A DNA stretch of 64,000 bases from Vampirovibrionales bacterium (GTDB lineage Bacteria; Cyanobacteriota; Vampirovibrionia; Vampirovibrionales; Vampirovibrionaceae): contig JADJRF010000005.1 in NCBI GenBank assembly GCA_016712355.1, forward strand, positions 372,001 through 436,000, written 5' to 3'. A program made the position numbers and the translations under genes. Shown in pieces: positions 27,091 through 34,463 of this stretch; the stretch's first letter is position 1, and each line of letters opens with the position of its first letter. The notes under the pieces were generated by a model that saw nothing but the letters and a program-made list of their open reading frames with translations, had not been told where the DNA came from and did not search any database.

Positions 27091-28614
27091 CTAGTGAGTG
27101 GCGGGCGTCAGGGCGTCCGCCGCGAGGCCTTCCAAGAGCGATTGCCGTGAGGCGAGCCCGGCAGCTTCCACCAGACGCGTTTGCGCGCGATTGAAATTGG
27201 AAACGGCCTGTACCAATTGCGCCCGCGCATCGCTCAGCGCCGATTCCGCTGAAATGACATCGAGGTTAATGCCAACGCCCGCCTTGTAGCGTCCTACGGC
27301 AAGACGATAGCTCTCTTCGGCGGCGCGTTTTTCTTCGCGTACCGCCTCAATGGCGCTGGCCGCGCTTTGACTATCCAGAAAAGCCGACGCCACTTGCGCT
27401 TCAATGTCGCGAACTGCTTGCTGTGACTGAAGCTCCAACTGGTTCACGATGCGGTGAGCCTCCAGCCAGCGCGTGGGGATCGACAGCCCCAACTTGTCGC
27501 CCAACGCCGTTTGCACGCCAAAGCCCGCAAAACGGGTCAAACCCAAGACATCGGCGGAAGGACCGCGATAGCTGAGGTTGGCGTATAAATCAACCGAGGG
27601 AATTGCTTCTGAGAGAACGCTTCGACCTTGCCACTTAACGGCAAGACGCTGTTGACGCAGACGCGCCAAGGCGGGATGCGACTTTAAAGCATTTTCAATA
27701 AGGCGTTCTGGAGAGATGGATTCCGGGACGAGACGATGGGCTATGGCGTCCGTCATCGTGGGGACCAGATGCGCATCCATATCCATATTGAGACGGTTGA
27801 GCAACGCCTGCTCGGCTAGCGCAATCGCGTTATTGGCTTCAATGAGCTGACGTAAGCGCTGAGATTGCGCCGTTTGCGCCTGCATCACTTCCAATCGGGT
27901 CCCGAGTCCCGCCTCAAAACGGGCCTGGCTGATAGCAGTTTGCTCTTTGGATTCTTCAAGGCTTTTCTGCGCAAAATCCCGTTTGAGCTGGGCCTCTAAC
28001 AGCGTGTAATAGTCTGAAGCGGCGCGCGCCAATTGCTGTTGATGCGTCTCTTTCACCAGTGAACCGCTGGCATTGACGCGTCTTCTGGCGGCCATCGCAT
28101 CAAAAAGCGTCTTGCCGCCGGGCCAGACGCGGACGCTGGCGGACAAACCAGGCTCAAGCGTGGTTTGGGAGATATTAAGCGTCTGATTGCCAAACAACTG
28201 AATCACGCCTTTAAAGCGACGGTAGTTATAAAATCCGTCAATATCGGGCAGAAACTGGGTCAGGGATTGATAGAAACGCGCCTGATCAATTCGCTGGCCC
28301 TCGCGCTGAATCTGAATGGCGAGATTTTGCCCTTCCACCGCCTTAAGCGTTGATTCCAGCGAAACTGCGATGGTTTCCGTCTTGAGAAGCGCGGCGCTGA
28401 GCGTCACCGGCGAGATTGCAGGAGACGAAAGCGCGTCGTCTGAAGCTGCGCTTTGAGCAGGAGTGGTCGAGGCATCTGTCTGGACGCGCGCATTGACAGG
28501 CATCGCCTGCCACGCGGCGGGCTCTGCTGAGGCCGTCATGACAGCGGCTATCAGGGTAAACAAGACGAGCGATACGCGGACGGGCCGCTTCAGGCGATGA
28601 AACAGATGGTTCAT
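27091..28614 (-). CDS. TolC-family outer membrane efflux channel
   Basis: 507 residues with an N-terminal signal peptide (VRVSLVLFTLIAAVMTASA). The rest shows the two internal repeats of long helices typical of TolC: VRVWPGGKTLFDAMAARRRV and FEAGLGTRLEVMQAQTAQSQ in repeat one; YKAGVGINLDVISAESALSD in repeat two. A region after the signal peptide (about 50 residues, Ser/Ala/Thr-rich) is not conserved. ATG 28614 has AAGG upstream and directly precedes the basic n-region. As first gene of the operon it sits behind the operator-like palindrome at 28668-28690. Confidence 0.93.
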   Translation of the reverse strand: MNHLFHRLKRPVRVSLVLFTLIAAVMTASAEPAAWQAMPVNARVQTDASTTPAQSAASDDALSSPAISPVTLSAALLKTETIAVSLESTLKAVEGQNLAIQIQREGQRIDQARFYQSLTQFLPDIDGFYNYRRFKGVIQLFGNQTLNISQTTLEPGLSASVRVWPGGKTLFDAMAARRRVNASGSLVKETHQQQLARAASDYYTLLEAQLKRDFAQKSLEESKEQTAISQARFEAGLGTRLEVMQAQTAQSQRLRQLIEANNAIALAEQALLNRLNMDMDAHLVPTMTDAIAHRLVPESISPERLIENALKSHPALARLRQQRLAVKWQGRSVLSEAIPSVDLYANLSYRGPSADVLGLTRFAGFGVQTALGDKLGLSIPTRWLEAHRIVNQLELQSQQAVRDIEAQVASAFLDSQSAASAIEAVREEKRAAEESYRLAVGRYKAGVGINLDVISAESALSDARAQLVQAVSNFNRAQTRLVEAAGLASRQSLLEGLAADALTPATH

Positions 28615-28667
28615 GAAGACCTTCAGACCTCGCAAAGACCTCGAATATCGTCGAACATCGGTTCTAT

Positions 28668-28690
28668 GGAACGTTACAGGGAAACGTTCC
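28668..28690. promoter_or_regulatory. Operator-like inverted repeat upstream of the efflux operon
   Basis: A perfect 8-base inverted repeat, GGAACGTT-N7-AACGTTCC, is centred about 65 bases before the tolC-like start codon. On the minus strand a GATATT could serve as -10, and the 6-mer 17 bases before it (GTTCCA) overlaps the palindrome, so a bound repressor would block the -35. The geometry fits a dimeric TetR- or MarR-type regulator, which usually control RND pumps. No such regulator gene is nearby. Confidence 0.5.
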
Positions 28691-28847
28691 GCTCATGACG
28701 CTATGGGCTCAATGACCTTTTAGTCTACGCCGAACGGTCGACGGTTTCAAGAATAATGCGCGCAAGCGCGTGGCTTTGAAATCGCTCCCAACAATAACGG
28801 CAGCGCGCAATCAGGGCTTCAACGCAATTCTGGAAGTTCAAGCAGGT

Positions 28848-28853
28848 TATAAT
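28848..28853 (+). promoter_or_regulatory. Putative -10 for the MtrA-like gene
   Basis: A perfect TATAAT lies about 30 bases before the GTG start at 28883, with GGGAG in between. No convincing -35 is visible. It is divergent from the efflux operon. Confidence 0.4.
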
Positions 28854-28882
28854 AGGTACTCGTTTTTCTGGGAGTCTTCGCC

Positions 28883-29701
28883 GTGTCCGCCTGTTCTTCA
28901 GATGAGCCCTTTTATTACCCGCATCCGGTCGCCATTTGTACGCTGGCCGATGATGCGCTTGCCGAGCGCCTGCGCGCGCGCGACGAACTCCAGGACCTGT
29001 TGATCGCCCCGCTGCGAACTGAAAATATCGGCATTGAGCAGATTATTCAATTCTGCGTCGAGCGCCCCACCCTGCGAGCGCTGATTCTGTGCGGCGAGGA
29101 CGCCCGTCAGTGCGTGGGACATTTGCCCGGGGCCTCATTTGTGGCATTGCGCGATCATGGCGTCGATGACGCCGGACGCATTCGCAATGCGCCCGGCAAA
29201 CGTCCCGTGCTGAAGAATCTTTCCGCCCCCGCGATTGCCCATTTCCGAAACGCCGTAACTGTCATCGATCGCGTGGACTGCGCAGACGATGCGCTCATTG
29301 TAGAAGACGTCCTGAAATGCCTGAAGACCTCTTACCCGCCTTGCGAACCATTTGACGCAACGAGTGACGCCGACGCGGCCCCGCTTTCGATCGATCTGGA
29401 CGATGCAGAGGACGCCCTGCCCTGGCGATGCGATCCAGCGGGTTATTTCGTCATTGAACAGACAGGCGATCGGATTCAAATGCGGCATTACGACCCCGCT
29501 GGACGTCAAACCCTGATTCTGCGCGCCAAAACCGCGCGACGACTTTATCTCGAAGCCGTCGCCCGTCAACTGCTGTCACGCATGGATCACGCCGCTTATT
29601 TAGGGCGCGAACTGGCGCGCGCGCAAAACAGCCTGAACACAGGAACGACGTATCTTCAGGATGAAGACGTGACACAAATTATGACGCTAAGCGGCTCCTA
29701 A
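28883..29701 (+). CDS. MtrA-like domain plus DUF4346 protein
   Basis: 272 residues. The N-terminal half follows the pattern of methanogen tetrahydromethanopterin S-methyltransferase subunit A: HPVAICTLADD, GIEQIIQFCVERPTLRALIL, CGEDARQCVGHLPGASFVAL, then HGVDDAGRIRNAPGKRPVL. The C-terminal part (CDPAGYFVIEQTGDRIQMRH to the end) resembles DUF4346, which occurs beside MtrA- or pterin-related domains in bacteria. MtrA carries a corrinoid in archaea; whether this protein does is unknown. The start is GTG with GGGAG eight bases before. It is soluble, unlike archaeal MtrA with its membrane tail. Its last 4 bases overlap the end of the XRE gene. Confidence 0.72.
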   Translation: MSACSSDEPFYYPHPVAICTLADDALAERLRARDELQDLLIAPLRTENIGIEQIIQFCVERPTLRALILCGEDARQCVGHLPGASFVALRDHGVDDAGRIRNAPGKRPVLKNLSAPAIAHFRNAVTVIDRVDCADDALIVEDVLKCLKTSYPPCEPFDATSDADAAPLSIDLDDAEDALPWRCDPAGYFVIEQTGDRIQMRHYDPAGRQTLILRAKTARRLYLEAVARQLLSRMDHAAYLGRELARAQNSLNTGTTYLQDEDVTQIMTLSGS

Positions 29702-29940
29702 TCGTCATTAAAAAAATCGTCATCCTCAAGCCCCTCGCTCGGCCTGGATTCTGTGAGGTCATCCAGCGAGCAGCCCAGCGTCTCACAGATTTCGACCGCT
29801 TTGGTCAGCCGCGGAAACACGCGCCCCTGATTCCAGTACATAACCGTTTGATGCGCCACAAATAGATGTTCCGCCAGTTGTCGCATGGTCCAGCCTTTGT
29901 ATTGACGGGCGGCCTCGGCCACCCGGAGTCGTCGCAACAC
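29698..29940 (-). CDS. Small XRE-family DNA-binding protein
   Basis: 80 residues. A Cro/CI-type helix-turn-helix is visible (MRQLAEHLFVAHQTVMYWNQ, then RLTKAVEICETLGCSLDDL), followed by a short acidic tail. It starts with GTG at 29940 behind a strong GGAGG. The GRxFPRLTKA segment matches the usual 'G...P....l.kia..l.v' of the family. It probably regulates its own promoter or the neighbouring gene. It meets the MtrA-like gene tail to tail with a 4-base overlap. Confidence 0.82.
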   Translation of the reverse strand: MLRRLRVAEAARQYKGWTMRQLAEHLFVAHQTVMYWNQGRVFPRLTKAVEICETLGCSLDDLTESRPSEGLEDDDFFNDD

Positions 29941-30400
29941 GGTAACAGCCTCCTTTTTATTTTGAGTCTCACTGAGCGAATAACATCCTGCTGACGTTTC
30001 GCCGTTATCACAACACCGAACGACGCATCACGCCGAAGGCCTGTGAGCATCACAGACCGTTCAAGATCGCTCAATTGCGCCATTCCCTTACTCGAAAATG
30101 ACCACGTCCGTCAGAATGAAAGCGACGCGGCAACCCGCATCGACGTCCTTACAACATCACCAACCCTATCGATTGCGCTTTACAGGCTTCTCAAAACGAG
30201 AGAATCACAGACAAAGATCGCGTTCAGAAGTTAAAAAACCACTTGAACCGTATGAGCTTGAGAGAAGAGCCCCCCAGCAGATTGATTTATAGTTTAAATA
30301 TAGAATATATCCACATAAAGTTCAAGAGGGTAGCGGTCATTTTTTTAACGAATCTAAAAAAACGCTCTCCCACATTGATTTTTTGTCTTTGACGCGCGCC
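29941..30400. other. Gene-free AT-rich interval
   Basis: 460 bases between the XRE gene (which starts at its left edge, minus strand) and the end of the TPR/zincin gene. The part 30280-30390 is much richer in A and T than its surroundings. It contains a 7-base inverted repeat CTTGAAC (30242-30248)/GTTCAAG (30320-30326) and a run of seven T's near 30341. I see no tRNA, no convincing terminator and no believable reading frame. The XRE promoter must lie in its left part. Confidence 0.6.
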
Positions 30401-31549
30401 TTAAGCCAAGACGGCGCGTCTGCCTGCCGACGAGGGAATCGACACAGGAGCCGGTGAAGCTGGTTTTGACACCGCTTGTCCGTGGCCGGGAGAGGTCGCT
30501 TTCAGGGACGGGTCGCGTAACAGATACAAAGCGCTTACCTTCTGATTGAGCGTTTCCGGGCTCTCGTTGAGGTATTTCAAAGCCAGATCCAGATTCGGAT
30601 CGACGGTCGCGCCCTTATAATCGCGCCACACGCCCGCCAGTTCGCGGTACCCGTCCTGCTCTTCGCAAACCGAGCTCAGGGCGTCGTCATCGGCGGCATG
30701 GGTAAGTTCATGCGCCAGATATGCCGCCAGCACGTTGGGTTGAGCAAACGCCATTTCCGGCGAAAAACGAATGACGCGGCCGGCGAAATGGTCGTATTCG
30801 GCGACGTTATTCACGTTGTGGATCTGCTGGGTGCTGGCAAACTCGAACCGCGCCCGATCCAGCGCCTCCAGTTGCGCCGTCTGATTATTGCGAACGTAAT
30901 AGTCTGTCAGTAACGCGCGCGCCTTGGCGAGTCTCTCAAAGCCCATGCGGCGCAAAGCGTCATTAATGGCCGTGGGCGGGTCGAGCTGAGAGGAAGCCCC
31001 TTTTAACAGCTTGAGATAAGCCAGTTGCCTCGCCGCCGGATCAAAGGTCGGGGCCATCGCCAAGGTCTTTTCGTATTGGGCTTGCGCGTCTTCCTGGCGA
31101 CCGGTCGCCATCAACTGATTGGCCATCACGACGCGGGCGTCGTAATCGCGCGGATCGACGCCCAGCAGCCGCTGGAAAGCGTCAATCGCCTGCGCGCGTT
31201 CGCCCACGGAAAGATACGTCTGACCCAGGTTGAAATACGCGTCGGTATAAGCGGGATCCGTCTCAATGGCCTGAAGGTAAGCGCGAATCGCATCGCGAGG
31301 CTGTCCCGCACGTCGATAGGCGTTGCCCTGCTCTTTGACAATAACCGCGCGCTGACGATTGGCGGCGCTTCCCGGAGAAAAAGCGTCCAGGCTCTGAGTC
31401 GCGGGCAAAATGCCGCCGCCATACGACCATCCTTCCCATGACGGCGCCGCGCTGCGCGGCGTCATGGGCGCCCAGCCGTAGGCGTTGCCAGAAGCAAACG
31501 GCGCAGACGGCGGGGCGGGCAGTGGAAAAGTATAAGGCGAATTGAGCAT
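30401..31549 (-). CDS. TPR protein with zincin-type HExxH motif
   Basis: 382 residues. A proline/glycine-rich N-terminus (1-60) is followed by about three TPR units near 70-170 (GNAYRRAGQPRDAIRAYLQA, YFNLGQTYLSVGERAQAIDA). A C-terminal domain has AHELTHAADDD: His280, Glu281 and His284 form HExxH. Glu296/Glu297 in CEEQDGY sit where gluzincins carry the third zinc ligand, and YRELAGVW follows as in several small zincin families. No signal peptide is seen, so it would act in the cytoplasm or leave by another route. I know of no named family with this pairing. AAGG precedes the ATG. Confidence 0.75.
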   Translation of the reverse strand: MLNSPYTFPLPAPPSAPFASGNAYGWAPMTPRSAAPSWEGWSYGGGILPATQSLDAFSPGSAANRQRAVIVKEQGNAYRRAGQPRDAIRAYLQAIETDPAYTDAYFNLGQTYLSVGERAQAIDAFQRLLGVDPRDYDARVVMANQLMATGRQEDAQAQYEKTLAMAPTFDPAARQLAYLKLLKGASSQLDPPTAINDALRRMGFERLAKARALLTDYYVRNNQTAQLEALDRARFEFASTQQIHNVNNVAEYDHFAGRVIRFSPEMAFAQPNVLAAYLAHELTHAADDDALSSVCEEQDGYRELAGVWRDYKGATVDPNLDLALKYLNESPETLNQKVSALYLLRDPSLKATSPGHGQAVSKPASPAPVSIPSSAGRRAVLA

Positions 31550-31739
31550 AGAAGCCTTTTATAAAAGAGATAGGAAGAGACAAGAAGAGACCAAAAGAGG
31601 AAGCGCGCGCGCCGTTTTGGCAGGCTAATTGAGCGATTTCAAACGTAACTGGAAGCCGAATCGACCTTCTTGGCAGAAAACCTCGCAAGACCAATTGTTG
31701 CGTTTTTGCTCCCCACATGGCCCTTGCGCGTCATGCGCT

Positions 31740-31748
31740 TGTTACAAT
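31740..31748 (+). promoter_or_regulatory. Putative extended -10 of cysS
   Basis: TGTTACAAT forms an extended -10, with TACAAT at 31743-31748. The start would fall near 31755, giving a leader of about 22 bases that holds the AGGAG at 31766-31770 ahead of the ATG at 31777. Confidence 0.45.
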
Positions 31749-31776
31749 AGACGGACTCATGAAACAGGAGATCCCC

Positions 31777-33357
31777 ATGGCGGTAGCGACGCCCCGCTTT
31801 ACCAATACGCTCAGCGGCCAGAAAGACCCGCTACAACCGCTGGAGCCCGGCAAGGTACGCCTCTACGTTTGCGGGCCGACGGTTTATGATGATGCGCATC
31901 TGGGGCATGCGCGCTGCTACGTCACATGGGACGTCTTGCTCAGGGCGTTACGGTTTTTGGGATATGACGTTCGCTACGCGCGCAACGTCACCGATGTGGA
32001 CGACAAGATTCTCGCCCGCGCGCGCCAGAATGGAGAACCGTTTGAGGCGCTCGCCGAGCGTTATATTGCGCGATTTCATGAGGACATGGCCGCCCTCAAC
32101 GTCTTGCCGCCAACAGAAGAGCCGCGCGCAACCGCCTTTATCGAAGAGATGATCGCGGGGGTTGAGGCCTTACTGGCCGCCGGATATGCGTATTGCGCCC
32201 CAGACGGAACCGTGTATTTTCGGACAGCGGCCAAAGCGGATTACGGCAAGCTGTGCAAGCAGCCGCTGGACGATTTACGTCAGGGCGCGCGAGTGGAACT
32301 TAATCCCCATAAAGAATCGCCGCTGGATTTTGCGCTCTGGAAAGGCATTGCGGCCGATGACCCCGACGGCTGGCCCTCTCCATGGGGACGCGGACGCCCC
32401 GGATGGCACCTGGAATGCTCGGCCATGAATCATCGATTATTTGGCGCTCAAATTGATATTCACGCGGGCGGCGCCGATCTGACTTTCCCCCATCACGAAA
32501 ATGAAATCGCCCAATCGGAAGCCTGGACGGGTTGCGCCCCTTTTGCGGGGCTGTGGCTCCACAACGGCTTTGTCAACGTCAGCGGCGAGAAGATGTCAAA
32601 AAGCCTGGGCAATTTTGCGACCGTACGTACGTTGCTCACCCAGTATGACACCAATACTATCCGCTACTTTTTGCTGACGAACCATTACCGCATGCCGGTG
32701 GATTTCACGGATACGGCGCTGAACGGGGCGCGCAACCGGATGATTAAGATACATCGCGCCTTGCGCTCTGCCTGCCAGACGCTGGGCCTGTGTTCGCAAA
32801 CGCTTGCCGAACAACCTATTGGCGAGCGCTTTGAACGTGAGCGTTCCTCGCTACTAGACGCCTTCGGCGCGGCCTTATGCGACGATCTCAATACGCCGCA
32901 AGCGCTTGCGACGCTGGATGAGGCTATTACTGCGCTAAACCGGGCCAATCAGCCAGACGCCGCCCAACCTGAGGGACTTCAATTCGATTTGCCGACGATT
33001 CGCGCTCGATTTCTGGAGGCGCTGACCATCTGGACGCATTTGGGCTTTGACGCGCAACAGGCATTGACGTCAGAAGCGGGGTCTGAGACGTCAGAGGGTG
33101 GTTTTTCCGCCGAGACGCGCGATGCATTGCGGCTGATAGCTCGCGAATTGGGCGGTGACTGGCTTGCGCCCGACCCCTCGGCTTCGCAAGCGCTGGCCCA
33201 GATCATCGCGTATCGACAAGAGGCGCGCGCTACCAAAAACTGGGCGCAGTCCGACGCCATTCGCCAACACCTGCAAGACGTCGGTATCCGTCTGATGGAC
33301 CGCAAAGACGGCGGCATCGATTGGGAGTGGCTCAGCCCCAAACCTGAGTCCGTCTAG
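31777..33357 (+). CDS. cysS: Cysteinyl-tRNA synthetase
   Basis: 526-residue class I synthetase that charges tRNA-Cys. The zinc- and substrate-binding parts are intact: VCGPTVYDDAHLGHAR (Cys32, HIGH-type HLGH at 41-44), RPGWHLECSAM, HHENEIAQSEA, and the KMSKS loop near residue 273 (GEKMSKSLGNF). The C-terminal DALR-like helical domain and anticodon-binding end are present. ATG 31777 is chosen over 31717 and 31759 because it has AGGAG at the right distance and begins two residues before family homology. Its last 4 bases overlap the convergent small secreted protein gene. Confidence 0.97.
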   Translation: MAVATPRFTNTLSGQKDPLQPLEPGKVRLYVCGPTVYDDAHLGHARCYVTWDVLLRALRFLGYDVRYARNVTDVDDKILARARQNGEPFEALAERYIARFHEDMAALNVLPPTEEPRATAFIEEMIAGVEALLAAGYAYCAPDGTVYFRTAAKADYGKLCKQPLDDLRQGARVELNPHKESPLDFALWKGIAADDPDGWPSPWGRGRPGWHLECSAMNHRLFGAQIDIHAGGADLTFPHHENEIAQSEAWTGCAPFAGLWLHNGFVNVSGEKMSKSLGNFATVRTLLTQYDTNTIRYFLLTNHYRMPVDFTDTALNGARNRMIKIHRALRSACQTLGLCSQTLAEQPIGERFERERSSLLDAFGAALCDDLNTPQALATLDEAITALNRANQPDAAQPEGLQFDLPTIRARFLEALTIWTHLGFDAQQALTSEAGSETSEGGFSAETRDALRLIARELGGDWLAPDPSASQALAQIIAYRQEARATKNWAQSDAIRQHLQDVGIRLMDRKDGGIDWEWLSPKPESV

Positions 33358-33644
33358 GGGGACGTTCCGCGTGCGCCCGCGGGCTGAGGCGTGACCACAT
33401 GCCCCTCAACATCCATATTATGAAACTCAATCAACGGCTCTTGCGAGGGTGGATTTTTGTGACTCCAGAACGGGTCTTGCGCCCACGGCGCCCGCTGACG
33501 CCACAGCCAGTTTTGCTGCTCGGATTGCAGCACGCGACCGGCATCGGTGTACGCGGGCGCCGTCTGAGCGAGAGCGGGGGCCAGCGGCGAAACAGCAGCC
33601 GCGATCATCGGCAAAAGAAGCAGGAACCAAGCCTTCAAACGCAT
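33354..33644 (-). CDS. Small secreted hypothetical protein
   Basis: 96 residues with a textbook signal peptide (MRLKAWFLLLLPMIAAAV, cleavage after ALA at about 26). The mature part is short, tryptophan-rich (NWLWRQRAPWAQDPFW) and polar. AGGAG lies 8 bases before the ATG, and a TACAAT (minus strand, 33676-33671) could be the -10. No family recognised; it is probably periplasmic. Confidence 0.72.
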   Translation of the reverse strand: MRLKAWFLLLLPMIAAAVSPLAPALAQTAPAYTDAGRVLQSEQQNWLWRQRAPWAQDPFWSHKNPPSQEPLIEFHNMDVEGHVVTPQPAGARGTSP

Positions 33645-33710
33645 CGCAACATCTCCTCTGTTATCTTTCTATTGTAGCCCAAGACGCTTACGGCGGCGAG
33701 GCGCAGCGCG

Positions 33711-34460
33711 CTAACGTATCATGCAGGGCGTTCCGGCTGCGGTAATGGCTTCAGCGGCGTCGGCGAGCGCTTGCTCGGGGAATCCCTGCGCGATGCGGGC
33801 AAAATCGGGATCCACCAGGTCGCCCGGCTTAAAGCGTTGCAAGACATAGCGTTGGGCGCCCTGGGTCAGGCGTCCCATGGCGTATAAATCTTCAGGCGTA
33901 TGCAAGGGTTGAACGACCGTGGTGCGAAACTCATGCGCCACGCCACTGGCGCGAATCAGCTCGATGCTGCGCGCGATCGCCTCCGTGTCCACGTGAGCCA
34001 GACCTGCGGCTGCGGCGTAATTTTCTAAGGGCGCTTTAACGTCCATCGCCACAAAATCCAGCAGTCCCCGTCCCAGCAGATCGGCCAAAACATCGGGACG
34101 CGCGCCATTGGTATCCAGTTTGAGGGCATAGCCCATCGCGCGCACGGTTTCCATAAAACGCCCCAGACCCGGTTGGAGGGTGGGTTCCCCGCCGCAAATC
34201 ACCACGCCGTCGAGCTTGCCGCGACGCTTTTCCAAAAATGCCAACACGCTTTGCAACGTTAAGGCGGGGTCTATGCTCTGACGACTCAGCGCCAAGGCCG
34301 GATTGTGACAGAACGGACAGCGAAAATTGCATCCCTGCGTGAACACTACGGCGCTGACGCGACCCGGAAAATCAACGAGGGAGGCGCGAATGAGCCCCCC
34401 GATTATTATATCCGCCCCTCCCCCGTCGGGGGGAGGGGGGTGATGAGAGAAGTCGCTCAC
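33711..34460 (-). CDS. nrdG: Anaerobic ribonucleotide reductase activating protein NrdG
   Basis: 249-residue radical-SAM enzyme that makes the glycyl radical on NrdD. Conserved blocks are GGLIRASLVDFPGRVSAVVF, the cluster motif GCNFRCPFCHNP, ICGGEPTLQ and LDTNGARP. It is the longer bacterial form (E. coli NrdG is about 154). It starts with GTG 3 bases after the nrdD stop, so the two are coupled. The first 17 or so residues (SDFSHHPPPPDGGGAD) are not part of the family; they are encoded by a C/G hairpin. No other start codon lies close to the conserved IIIGGLIRA. Confidence 0.92.
   Translation of the reverse strand: MSDFSHHPPPPDGGGADIIIGGLIRASLVDFPGRVSAVVFTQGCNFRCPFCHNPALALSRQSIDPALTLQSVLAFLEKRRGKLDGVVICGGEPTLQPGLGRFMETVRAMGYALKLDTNGARPDVLADLLGRGLLDFVAMDVKAPLENYAAAAGLAHVDTEAIARSIELIRASGVAHEFRTTVVQPLHTPEDLYAMGRLTQGAQRYVLQRFKPGDLVDPDFARIAQGFPEQALADAAEAITAAGTPCMIR
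34415..34438. repeat. 10-bp C/G hairpin inside the nrdG 5' coding region
   Basis: CCCCTCCCCC (34415-34424) and GGGGGAGGGG (34429-34438) are perfectly complementary around a GTCG loop. It begins about 20 bases after the nrdG GTG. It may be a dispersed palindromic element that inserted in frame or a structure that limits nrdG translation. No T-run follows on either strand, so it is not a terminator. Confidence 0.7.
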
Positions 34461-34463
34461 GCC

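Noticed and set aside
30242..30326. CTTGAAC/GTTCAAG inverted repeat as a mobile-element end
   Set aside because: Only 7 bases, 71 apart, with no target duplication or transposase.
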